From an uncultured Robinsoniella sp. (lineage in GTDB: Bacteria > Bacillota > Clostridia > Lachnospirales > Lachnospiraceae): DNA of 64,000 nt. This document shows, one piece after another, positions 17,011 to 24,543 of the stretch (within the stretch, counting starts at the first letter, position 1; every line of letters starts with the position of its first letter). The stretch covers positions 62,001 through 126,000 of the forward strand of contig UQGG01000020.1 in the NCBI GenBank assembly GCA_900540475.1, in the 5' to 3' direction. Below the pieces are notes generated by a model, which did no database searches, was not told the DNA's origin, and worked only from the letters and a program-made list of their open reading frames with translations. A program made the translations under genes and the position numbers.

Positions 17011-17059
17011 AAGCCCCGGCTGCAGATAACGTGAAGGATCTGCGGACGGGGCTTTTGAC
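17011..17059. terminator. Terminator between convergent aspA and FadR-type gntR
   Basis: AAGCCCCG (17011-17018) pairs with CGGGGCTT (17047-17054), with an inner CTGCAGAT/ATCTGCGG stem. A T run lies on the right and an A-rich stretch on the left, so it can serve both genes. Confidence 0.8.
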
Positions 17060-17079
17060 TTTGCCAAAAGAATGGATTT

Positions 17080-17775
17080 TTAAGATATGCCGTGATTCCG
17101 TATACGGCGGCGGTTATAAACCAGATGAAGATACATGGCATCCTGGGCACCTACGGCATCGTGTCCGGAAATGGCATCTGTTATGTCACGATGGCTTTGC
17201 AGAGTTTCTTCTATTAAAGTATTCTCGGTTAAATCAATAAATAATTCAATAGTGCTGTTGATAATGGGGATCAGCCGGGGGACCACCACATTTTTGCTGC
17301 TCATGGCAATAGCCGTATGAAATTCAATGTCTTTTTGTGTATGGTTTATACCAGCATGCATCTGTGCTTCAATCTCCTGGCAGATTCCCTGTATCTGCAA
17401 GATTTCCTGGTCACTGGCGTTCTGGGCTGCCATTGCCGCGATTGATGGTTCAATCATAAATCGGATTTCCATTAGGTCTTTAGCGAGGCTTTCTTTATCA
17501 TCTATGAAAATAAGCCCCAGAGGATCATCAGCTACCCCCTTTTTGGCAGATACATAGGTTCCCGAACCCTGCCTGATTTCAACAATATTTCTGGATTCCA
17601 GTAATTTCATCGCTTCCCGAACCGTACCACGTCCAATCTGCAGAGATTTGGAAAATACCGTTTCGTTAGGCAGACGGTCTCCTGGCTGTAAATGCTGCTC
17701 ATTAATATATTGAATAATAAAATCGGACGCCTGCCCGGTTAAATTCTTTTTATCCTGGTTTTGCTCTGAATTCAT
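17080..17775 (-). CDS. GntR family regulator, FadR subfamily
   Basis: A 231-residue protein with an N-terminal winged helix (about 15-75: LQPGDRLPNETVFSKSLQIGRGTVREAMKLLESRNIVEI) and an all-helical C-terminal FCD ligand domain (about 95-215) with spaced histidines (EFHTAIAMSS, QSHRDITDAI) that may bind a metal. FadR-type regulators commonly respond to organic or sugar acids. It is divergent from an IlvD/Edd dehydratase and two copies of a GTCATC-TATGA word lie between them. Most likely it represses the dehydratase and itself. Confidence 0.9.
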   Translation of the reverse strand: MNSEQNQDKKNLTGQASDFIIQYINEQHLQPGDRLPNETVFSKSLQIGRGTVREAMKLLESRNIVEIRQGSGTYVSAKKGVADDPLGLIFIDDKESLAKDLMEIRFMIEPSIAAMAAQNASDQEILQIQGICQEIEAQMHAGINHTQKDIEFHTAIAMSSKNVVVPRLIPIINSTIELFIDLTENTLIEETLQSHRDITDAISGHDAVGAQDAMYLHLVYNRRRIRNHGIS

Positions 17776-17855
17776 ATGATCACCTTCCTGAAAATGATTA
17801 TATAGTATTGGCGTATATTTTACAATCTTATTTTAAAATAAATAACTTGCCGAAA

Positions 17856-17987
17856 GTCATCCTATGACTAGAAAGGAGAAATGCACAATGTTTAAGGAAA
17901 AAAATGTGTATAATATACAATAATTTATATTATACTTGACTTTTGTTAAAAAAAGTTTTATATTCAAATCATAAGTCATCATATGAA
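17856..17987 (+). promoter_or_regulatory. Promoter of the dehydratase gene with two GntR-type sites
   Basis: TTGACT (17936-17941) and TATATT (17959-17964) have a 17-base spacer. The word GTCATCMTATGAM occurs at 17856-17868, close to the regulator gene, and at 17975-17987, just after the predicted start near 17971. The downstream site would block the dehydratase promoter. Confidence 0.65.
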
Positions 17988-18041
17988 TTTTAACGTAAAT
18001 AAGAAAATAAAAGATCGTATGTATAAAAAGGAGAAGAACGT

Positions 18042-19760
18042 ATGTATAACAGCCAAAAAATCCGCAAGCTGGCACCGGAAATGGATCCCCTTAGAATGGG
18101 AATGGGATGGTCCGTAGAAGATTTAGAGAAACCACAGATAATGGTTGAGAGTACCTATGGAGACAGCCACCCTGGAAGCGCACATCTTAATATTTTTGTG
18201 GAAGAAGCAGTCAGAGGAATCAATGAGCATGGAGGAAAAGCAGCCAGGTATTATGCCACAGATATCTGTGACGGCATGGCACAGGGGCATGACGGCATCA
18301 ATTATTCCCTTGCCAGCCGTGATATGATTGCAAATATGATTGAAATCCATGCCAATGCGACTACGTTTGACTCCGGCGTATTTATTGCAAGCTGTGACAA
18401 AAGCGTTCCGGCACAGTTAATGGGCATCGGAAGAATTAATATTCCAAGCATCATGGTTACCGGGGGTGTTATGGATGCAGGTCCAGATATGCTGACTTTG
18501 GAGCAGATCGGAGCCTACAGCGCCATGTGCCAGAGGGGAGAAATATCTGATGAGAAGCTCACCTTCTATAAACAGCATGCATGTCCTTCCTGCGGTGCCT
18601 GTTCCTTTATGGGAACGGCATCCACGATGCAGATTATGGCGGAAGCACTGGGGCTGATGCTGCCGGGCAGCGCACTTATGCCGGCAACCTGCGAAGATCT
18701 AAAAGAGGTTGCATATAAAGCCGGGATTCGTGCGGTGCAGATGGCAAGAGATGGCGTGAAGGCAAGGGATATTGTTACCAGAGAAAGTTTTGAAAATGCG
18801 GTAATGGTTCATGCAGCAATATCCGGGTCTACCAACAGTCTGATTCACATACCTGCGATTGCACATGAATTCGGTATAGATTTCGATGCGGAAAGTTTTG
18901 ACCGGATGCATAGGGGCGCACACTATCTTCTGGATATTCGCCCGGCTGGAAAGTGGCCGGCACAGTTCTTCTATTATGCAGGCGGAGTACCTACTATTAT
19001 GGAAGAAATCAAGAGTATGCTGCATCTTGATGTTTGTACAGTGACCGGTAAGACATTGGGAGAGAATCTGGAGGATTTAAAAAATTCAGGATTTTATGAA
19101 AAATGCGGCAAATATCTCAAAAAGTGGAATTTAAAGCGTACCGATATTATCAGAAGCTTCGATGATCCCATTGGATCCGATGGAACGGTAGCAATTCTGA
19201 AGGGGAATCTGGCACCGGATGGCGCAGTTGTGAAACATTCTGCGGTACCAAAGGAAATGTTCCAGGCACTTCTTCGTGCACGTCCGTTTGATTGTGAAGA
19301 AGATGCGATAGCAGCAGTACTGAATCACGATATTAAGCCGGGAGATGCAGTCATTATCCGCTATGAGGGCCCGAAAGGAAGCGGCATGCCGGAGATGTTC
19401 TACACCACGGAAGCAATTTCTTCTGATGCCAAGCTGGGAAAGACAATCGCGCTCATAACCGATGGACGTTTCTCAGGGGCATCCAAAGGTCCCGCAATCG
19501 GACATGTATCTCCTGAGGCAGCAGAAGGTGGTCCAATAGCCTTGGTAAAAGAAAATGATCTCATTGAAATGGACATTAATAACAGAGTTCTGAGAATTGC
19601 TGGAATCAATGGGGAAAAATGCAGTGAAGAAGAAATAAGCAAAGTTCTGGCGAAGAGAAAAGCAGATTGGGAGCCGGCGAAAGAAAAGTATGAGTCCGGT
19701 GTGCTGAATATATTTGCAAAACATGCGGTTTCACCGATGAAAGGCGGTTATATGGAATAA
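18042..19760 (+). CDS. IlvD/Edd family dehydratase (sugar-acid or dihydroxy-acid)
   Basis: A 572-residue iron-sulfur dehydratase. Cysteines typical of the family are Cys76 (ICDGMAQGHDG), Cys118 (SCDK) and the 181-187 CPSCGAC segment; a DGRFSGASKGPAIGHVSPEA motif is near residue 480. The family includes dihydroxy-acid dehydratase of branched amino acid synthesis and dehydratases of gluconate, xylonate and similar acids. No ilvB/C gene is near, and the gene is paired with a divergent FadR-type regulator, as in sugar-acid catabolism, so I favour the latter; the substrate is not readable. A good ribosome site (AAAGGAGAAG) precedes the ATG. A fragment of another gene follows within 7 bases. Confidence 0.88.
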   Translation: MYNSQKIRKLAPEMDPLRMGMGWSVEDLEKPQIMVESTYGDSHPGSAHLNIFVEEAVRGINEHGGKAARYYATDICDGMAQGHDGINYSLASRDMIANMIEIHANATTFDSGVFIASCDKSVPAQLMGIGRINIPSIMVTGGVMDAGPDMLTLEQIGAYSAMCQRGEISDEKLTFYKQHACPSCGACSFMGTASTMQIMAEALGLMLPGSALMPATCEDLKEVAYKAGIRAVQMARDGVKARDIVTRESFENAVMVHAAISGSTNSLIHIPAIAHEFGIDFDAESFDRMHRGAHYLLDIRPAGKWPAQFFYYAGGVPTIMEEIKSMLHLDVCTVTGKTLGENLEDLKNSGFYEKCGKYLKKWNLKRTDIIRSFDDPIGSDGTVAILKGNLAPDGAVVKHSAVPKEMFQALLRARPFDCEEDAIAAVLNHDIKPGDAVIIRYEGPKGSGMPEMFYTTEAISSDAKLGKTIALITDGRFSGASKGPAIGHVSPEAAEGGPIALVKENDLIEMDINNRVLRIAGINGEKCSEEEISKVLAKRKADWEPAKEKYESGVLNIFAKHAVSPMKGGYME

Positions 19761-19766
19761 GCTGGT

Positions 19767-19892
19767 ATGGAGAAATTGGCGGATGATATGGCTAAACAGC
19801 AGAGTCTGAATGTTGACGCAGCATCCGGGGCGGCAAACTCCAGTAAAGTAATTCGAAAAGCAGTAGAGAATGCACTTGGTAACAGAACATAA
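19767..19892 (+). pseudogene. Remnant of an FMN-binding domain protein
   Basis: Forty-one codons after the dehydratase encode NVDAASGAANSSKVIRKAVE. This matches the end of FMN_bind domains (D-x-x-SGAT-x-SS-x-x-hydrophobic-x-A-V), where the Thr carries covalent FMN in RnfG/NqrC. Here the Thr is replaced by Ala and the rest of the domain is missing, so it is probably the tail of a deleted gene. A terminator follows directly. Confidence 0.6.
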
Positions 19893-19896
19893 TATT

Positions 19897-19931
19897 AAAA
19901 TCCTTCTGATGAAATTGCGGAAGGATTTTTT
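19897..19931 (+). terminator. Rho-independent terminator
   Basis: AATCCTTC and GAAGGATT pair around a 13-base loop, followed by TTTTTT. It ends the dehydratase transcript. Confidence 0.85.
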
Positions 19932-19932
19932 A

Positions 19933-19961
19933 TTGACTTTTATATCGTAGTGCGATATAAT
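19933..19961 (+). promoter_or_regulatory. Promoter with palindromic operator for padR
   Basis: TTGACT (19933-19938) and TATAAT (19956-19961) have a 17-base spacer. The palindrome TATATCG-N5-CGATATA (19941-19959) covers the spacer and -10. A looser copy follows near 19966-19990. This fits self-repression by the PadR gene 270 bases downstream. Confidence 0.7.
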
Positions 19962-20049
19962 CAAGGTACGATATATAGCAGTGCGATGTATAGAAGTAAA
20001 AAAGGGTAAATAAAAGATGAATAAAACAAATATATAAAGAATCAAAAAA

Positions 20050-20190
20050 AGCGATCATCAGATATAAAGCGATCATCGGATGTGAAGTCATCATCAGATA
20101 TAAAGCAATCATCGGATGTGAAGCCTATCATCTGATATAAAGCTATTATTGGATGTGAAGCTATCATCAGATAGCGATCATCGGATATGA
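20050..20190. repeat. 18-bp tandem repeats with 36-bp higher-order period
   Basis: Eight copies of AGCGATCATCRGATRTRA-like units lie in the padR leader. Most are exactly 18 bp and they alternate between endings ATATAA and TGTGA, giving a 36-bp double unit; one copy is 19 bp and one is cut to 14. No unique spacers separate them. Confidence 0.85.
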
Positions 20191-20260
20191 AACGGATTTC
20201 AAAGCACTCAAGATATTAAATAATTCAAAAATGACAATGCAGAAATGAGGGATATAGAAA

Positions 20261-20599
20261 ATGGATGAAAAGATTAAACGTGTATATATACCCATGACAG
20301 AGACCGGATTTTATATTTTATTCTCTCTGCAAAATGAAATGCACGGATATAACATTATGCAGCACGTAAAGGAGATTACTTCAGATGAGATTACAATCAG
20401 TCCGGGAACAATGTACGGCAGTTTATCCAAAATGGAAAAAGATGGGCTGATCCGTTTTACAAAAGAGGAAAATAAGAGGAAATCTTATCTCATAACGCCT
20501 CTTGGAGAGCAGATATTACAATTGGAATTAAAACGGATACAGAGATTATATCAAAATAGTAAAGGGGAGCGGTATTATGGAATTGAAGAAAATGCATAG
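20261..20599 (+). CDS. PadR family transcriptional regulator
   Basis: A 112-residue PadR-type winged-helix protein: TETGFYILFSLQNEMHGYNIMQ, then SPGTMYGSLSKMEKDGLI and a short C-terminal dimerisation helix. The final residues overlap the next gene by 23 bases, so the two are co-transcribed; PadR plus DUF2812 is a common pair in Firmicutes, in which PadR probably represses the membrane partner. The palindrome over its own promoter suggests autorepression. A repeat array lies in its leader. Confidence 0.93.
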   Translation: MDEKIKRVYIPMTETGFYILFSLQNEMHGYNIMQHVKEITSDEITISPGTMYGSLSKMEKDGLIRFTKEENKRKSYLITPLGEQILQLELKRIQRLYQNSKGERYYGIEENA

Positions 20600-21146
20600 A
20601 TATTTTTCACTTGCAGATTTTAAGGATGAAGAGCATTTCTTGATGGAACAGCATCGAAGCGGGTGGAAATTTCTGGGGACGGGAGGATATACCTACCGGT
20701 TTGAAGCCTGCCAGCCAGAAGAATACATTTATCAGCTGGACTATAATGATGAAGAAAATGATGAATCGGGTTACCTAGCAATTTACGAAGATTATGGCTG
20801 GGAATACCTTATGAAGCTAAACAGTTTTTACTATTTTCGCAAAAAGAAATCAGAGATAGAAGAGGAGAATCAAATCTTCAGCGATAACATTTCAAAAGCA
20901 GAGTGCTGTAAAAAGATTTTAAAGCGTCAGGTTATTTTGCTAACTACTTTTTTTACCGTACTTTTATGTTGTTTCATAATACCCCTTACAAATAGGGGCG
21001 CAAATTGGAGCAGCCTGGCATTCAGAACGGTCATGACAATTTTTCTCTGCATCTATGTACTGCTTTTTCTGCTGCATATGCGCAATTTCAGAAAATTGAA
21101 CCAGATGATTGCTGCATTACGAAATCCGTTGGAGCGTGAGGAATAA
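20577..21146 (+). CDS. DUF2812 membrane protein
   Basis: A 189-residue protein. Residues 1-90 form the DUF2812 domain (KKMHRYFSLADFKDEEHFL, GWKFLGTGGYTYRFE, YEDYGWEYL). Two transmembrane helices follow at about 115-135 and 148-165. The start at 20577 has AAAGGGGAG upstream and overlaps the padR end. Function is unknown; members usually accompany PadR regulators and may take part in envelope stress or peptide resistance, which is inference. The downstream 21147-21260 stretch holds two near-copies of CAATTGAATAA and no gene. Confidence 0.85.
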   Translation: MELKKMHRYFSLADFKDEEHFLMEQHRSGWKFLGTGGYTYRFEACQPEEYIYQLDYNDEENDESGYLAIYEDYGWEYLMKLNSFYYFRKKKSEIEEENQIFSDNISKAECCKKILKRQVILLTTFFTVLLCCFIIPLTNRGANWSSLAFRTVMTIFLCIYVLLFLLHMRNFRKLNQMIAALRNPLEREE

Positions 21147-21261
21147 ATGTTATGCTTTTCCTTTAAGGAAAGTTGCTTTCATATCATTCTGATTTAAAGC
21201 TGGCAGAGGTTTAAGCAGATAGAGGCAATTGAATAAAGGATTACAATTGAATAACTGATTA

Positions 21262-21315
21262 TAAAAAGAGGGTATTCACAGAGAAACATAGATTTTTCTC
21301 TGTGAGTACCCTCTT
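21262..21315 (-). terminator. Long hairpin, terminator-like on the minus strand
   Basis: A stem of about 20 bp with one mismatch (21267-21287 with about 21293-21313) has a run of A's on its left, that is, a T run on the minus strand, but no T run on the plus strand. No minus-strand gene is seen upstream of it. Confidence 0.55.
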
Positions 21316-21395
21316 GTCATGAAAACGTTCTAATTTAAAAACATTATGCCCTGTAGTGCTGGAAGAAATCAGTAAAATTTGTTACAATAAATCTG

Positions 21396-21475
21396 AAAGC
21401 GTGTCTGATTAACATTGTACCTGTGGCGGTCCAAAATGGAACAGCTGCCAGAATGCAATTTTCAGACACGATCTA
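21396..21475. mobile_element. Partial MITE-like element, copy A
   Basis: The left end GCGTGTCTGA and right end TTTTCAGACACGATCTA are inverted, and the right sub-end CAGAATGCAATTTTCA matches the full copy at 23146. The interior is short. Confidence 0.65.
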
Positions 21476-21502
21476 TAGCATATTGGAAAGTGAGGCTGCG
21501 TA

Positions 21503-22060
21503 ATGGGAAATTATGATTTTGCACATTTAGAAAAAAATATATCAGATATGATATTTGAAGGTATGGTTAAGATTGGTTATATGGAAGGGAAAAGTGTCAG
21601 CGTCTTCTACGATCCTGGACTGATCTGCTATTTGCTGGATACAAAGGAGATGGAAGAAACGTCTTTGCAAAACTGTATGGCGGAATTCGAAGAATATGTA
21701 AAACCGCATTTTCACGATATGAAGGTAAAGTTCGAGGCAGGAAGATATGAATTTGCAGTTCCCAAAGAAGGAGTAAAATATATTTATGAACACAATACCA
21801 GCCGGGAATTTTTGAAAAAACTGGTTCAGGTATTACAAGGACCTTCCTGTGGACTGGATGAGATTATTGCTGTTTTCCGGGAGGTTTCGGAGGGAATTAC
21901 GGTAGAAGAAATCCAGCATTCGGAATTCCAGTATGTGATTACATTCCAGGATAAGGATATCGATGAGTTTCATTATTGCTTTACCTTTGATGAAATGGGG
22001 CATTATTACCACCGGCTTTTAGATTATGATTTTGAAAAAGTCGTTCATTGTGATTGTTAA
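21503..22060 (+). CDS. Conserved hypothetical protein (possibly DUF3877)
   Basis: A 185-residue acidic soluble protein with no signal peptide or helix. It resembles a Lachnospiraceae family that I recall as DUF3877, but this is from memory and not certain. Segments that stand out are SVFYDPGLICYLLD near residue 33 and DKDIDEFHYCFTFDEMGHYYHRL near the end. A GTGAG ribosome site precedes the ATG. It may be co-transcribed with the alcohol dehydrogenase 18 bases downstream. Confidence 0.7.
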   Translation: MGNYDFAHLEKNISDMIFEGMVKIGYMEGKSVSVFYDPGLICYLLDTKEMEETSLQNCMAEFEEYVKPHFHDMKVKFEAGRYEFAVPKEGVKYIYEHNTSREFLKKLVQVLQGPSCGLDEIIAVFREVSEGITVEEIQHSEFQYVITFQDKDIDEFHYCFTFDEMGHYYHRLLDYDFEKVVHCDC

Positions 22061-22078
22061 ATAAGGAGGATGCATAAC

Positions 22079-23148
22079 ATGAGTTGGAGACTTGACAGGG
22101 AATGGATGAAGGCATTGGTCTGCCATGAGAATGGGAGTATTGAGCTGATGGACCGTCCCATACCTGTAATGAAAGATGATAAGGACGCCATTATTGAAGT
22201 AACATTATCTACGATATGTATGAGTGATCTTCACATCATGCATCAAACTGTGCCAAGAGCTAAGCCTGAGACGGTACTTGGGCATGAATTTACGGGCAGG
22301 GTCATGGAAGTGGGAAGTGGTGTGACAAACATAAAACCGGGTGATCGGGTAGCGGTGAACTGTATTACATTTTGCGGCGAGTGCTATTTTTGCCGGAATG
22401 GATATATCAATAATTGTGAAAAAGGCGGCTGGGAACTGGGATGCCGTATCGACGGATGCCAGGCAGAATATGTGAGAGTGCCTTTTGCGGATATGGGTCT
22501 AACTAAAATTCCTGATTCCGTTAGGGATGAAGAGGCTCTATTTGTCGGTGATATTCTTTCAAGCGGATACTTTGGAGCGGATCTGGCTGAAATCAAACCG
22601 GGAGATACCGTGGCTGTTATAGGTGCAGGACCAGTGGGGCTGTGTGCGATGATGTGCGCAAAATTATTTGGAGCATCCAGCATTATAGCAGTGGATATCG
22701 ACGAATCCAGGCTGCAGCTCGCCTTGAAGCAGCAGCTGGCAGATGTGGTTTTCAATCCGGCAGCCTGTGATATTGAAGAGGAAATAAAAAACTAACTGAA
22801 GGCCGGGGGGCGGACGGAGTCATTGAAGCGGCGGGCGGTAGAGATACCTTTTCCCTTGCATGGAAAGCGGCAAGACCAAATGGTGTAGTGGCACTGGTTG
22901 CCATGTACGAAGAAAATCAGGAGTTTCCTCTTCCTAAGATGTATGGAAAGAATCTGATTTTTAAAACCGGGGGCGTTGATGCGGTACATTGCGAACGTTT
23001 GATGCGTCTGATCGAAGCAGGTAAGATACAGACGAATTTTCTGATCACCCATCGTGCACCGTTAAATGATATTGTGGAGGGCTACCGGGTATTTGGAAAT
23101 AAAGAAGACGGATGCATAAAGTGGGCAGTTACTCCATATGAGCGCTAG
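22079..23148 (+). pseudogene. Zinc-dependent alcohol dehydrogenase, frameshifted at A-AAA-AAC
   Basis: The first 238 residues (to TAA at 22793-22795) carry an MDR alcohol dehydrogenase N-terminus: catalytic Cys in CMSDLH, GHEFTG, structural zinc cysteines in CGECYFCRNGYINNC, and the NAD-binding GAGPVGLCAMMCAKLFGA. The rest of the protein follows in the -1 frame from LTEGRGADGVIEAAG to WAVTPYER. The break falls at six A's followed by C (22786-22792), phased as A-AAA-AAC with the stop codon next; one extra A, or a -1 slip, restores a full protein of about 356 residues. It may be a sequencing or mutational loss, or a recoded gene. The ATG at 22079 has GGAGG nine bases upstream. The final TAG lies in the first bases of a MITE-like element. 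Confidence 0.8.
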
Positions 23149-23309
23149 AGCGTGTTTGAAAATTCATTTCCGCCATCTGCACGCCCCACTTAGCGGCATA
23201 TTTGCCCCGAATTCAGGTTACATAGTACGCTTGTCGCCCTTCATTCGGGACAAATCTCCCACAAACTGGAACGCACAGCTGTCAGAAAGCAATTTTCAAA
23301 CACGCTCTA
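23146..23309. mobile_element. Full-length MITE-like element, copy B
   Basis: A 164-bp non-coding element. Its ends, TAGAGCGTGTTTGAAAATT at 23146-23164 and the exact complement at 23291-23309, are perfect 19-bp inverted repeats that start and stop with TA. TA at both borders is what IS630/Tc1-type insertion leaves, but no transposase is present. The inside holds a second inverted word (CCCCGAAT / ATTCGGGAC). Related partial copies are at 21396, 28868, 46761, 50955 and 59363. Confidence 0.8.
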
Positions 23310-23354
23310 ATTCTACATAAATATCTAATTTATGGAAATAATGTATAAAAGTAC

Positions 23355-23401
23355 TTGACAAACCTAACTGTAACTGATAATATTACAGTATCAACTGTAA
23401 C
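23355..23401 (+). promoter_or_regulatory. Promoter and ACTGTAA boxes for the thiol-redox operon
   Basis: TTGACA (23355-23360) and TAATAT (23378-23383) have a 17-base spacer. AACTGTAAC occurs at 23366-23374 and 23393-23401, with the inverted TTACAGT between them, covering the promoter. This looks like an operator for an unlinked repressor. Confidence 0.65.
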
Positions 23402-23448
23402 AATTTTAATAACAATTAAACGGATATGATTTGATGAAGGAGGCAAAA

Positions 23449-24510
23449 ATGAAGCGTAAGCGGTTAGTTATGGGAGCAATTTTGATTTCGGCGGCAGTGG
23501 TATTGAGCGCCTGTGGCAGTAACGGAGCAGAATCTTCGCCAAAAGAGACCAAAGAAAATATACAGAGCACGACAGAGGCAGGTCAGGATACATCAGAGGT
23601 AGACCGGGATACAGCAGAGACAGCCGGCAAAGGAGAATATCAAAAGCTAACGGCAGAGGAAGCGAAGAAAAGGATCGACAGCGGGGATAATCTGGTTATT
23701 CTGGATGTCCGCACTCAGGAAGAGTATGATGAAAAGCATATTGACGGAGCGGTTCTGATTCCAAATGAGGAAATCGGGGAAGAACCTTTGGCGCAGCTTC
23801 CGGATTTAAACCAGGAAATCTTAATATATTGCAGAAGCGGCAACCGCAGCAGCCAGGCAGCCAAGAAGATGCTGGAGGCAGGCTATACCAATGTATATGA
23901 TTTTGGCGGCATTAACGACTGGCCTTATGATACGGTATCCGGCAGCGATGCGGATTCCAAAAAAGAGTCAAAGGCGGAATCCACAGAAGAAGGGGCCAAG
24001 GAAACCCCGATAGATGTTGGAGATTCAAAAATTATGGAGTCTCAGAATGATAATCCCAGTCTCAGCGCATTTACGACTACGGACATTGACGGAAATAAAG
24101 TAACCCAGGATATTTTTAAAGATCATGATCTGACGATGGTTAATATCTGGGCAACATTCTGCGGTCCCTGTTTGCGTGAAATGCCGGAATTGGGTGAGAT
24201 TAATACGGAATATGCAGATAAAGGGTTCCAGATTGTAGGAATCGTAACAGATGTTATTACAAATGACGGTACAATTTCAGCATCCCAAATCGAGACGGCA
24301 AAGTATGCAATTGAAGAAACCGGTGCAAGTTATAAACACCTGCTCCCGTCTATGGATTTGCTGATGGGACCGCTTCAGGAAGCTTCAGTAGTTCCTACCA
24401 CTATATTTGTAGATAAAGAGGGCAAACAGGTGGGAGAAATTCAGACAGGAGCCAGAAGCAAAGAAGATTGGGAAGTAATTATAAAGGATTTATTGGAACA
24501 GGTAAAATAA
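23449..24510 (+). CDS. Lipoprotein with rhodanese and thioredoxin (TlpA-like) domains
   Basis: A 353-residue exported protein. The signal peptide ends in the lipobox LSAC (Cys22), so it is anchored outside the membrane. A charged linker leads to a rhodanese domain (about 63-160) with active-site Cys128 in YCRSGNRS. A second linker leads to a TlpA/AhpC-type thioredoxin domain (about 203-353) with WATFCGPC (Cys238, Cys241). A dual sulfur-transfer and disulfide-exchange protein of this type probably handles thiol stress or cysteine reduction at the cell surface. AAGGAGG fits the ATG at 23449. The flavin disulfide reductase 33 bases downstream is a likely operon partner, though it lies in the cytoplasm. 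Confidence 0.9.
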   Translation: MKRKRLVMGAILISAAVVLSACGSNGAESSPKETKENIQSTTEAGQDTSEVDRDTAETAGKGEYQKLTAEEAKKRIDSGDNLVILDVRTQEEYDEKHIDGAVLIPNEEIGEEPLAQLPDLNQEILIYCRSGNRSSQAAKKMLEAGYTNVYDFGGINDWPYDTVSGSDADSKKESKAESTEEGAKETPIDVGDSKIMESQNDNPSLSAFTTTDIDGNKVTQDIFKDHDLTMVNIWATFCGPCLREMPELGEINTEYADKGFQIVGIVTDVITNDGTISASQIETAKYAIEETGASYKHLLPSMDLLMGPLQEASVVPTTIFVDKEGKQVGEIQTGARSKEDWEVIIKDLLEQVK

Positions 24511-24543
24511 ATTTCACGAAGTAAAGGAAAAGGAGGATTTAAA

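Noticed and set aside
20050..20190. Possible CRISPR array
   Set aside because: Units are directly adjacent with no unique spacers and no cas genes are in the window.
21317..21335. CcpA cre site (ATGAAAACGTTCTA)
   Set aside because: Ends in CTA rather than the needed CA, and sits near no sugar gene promoter.
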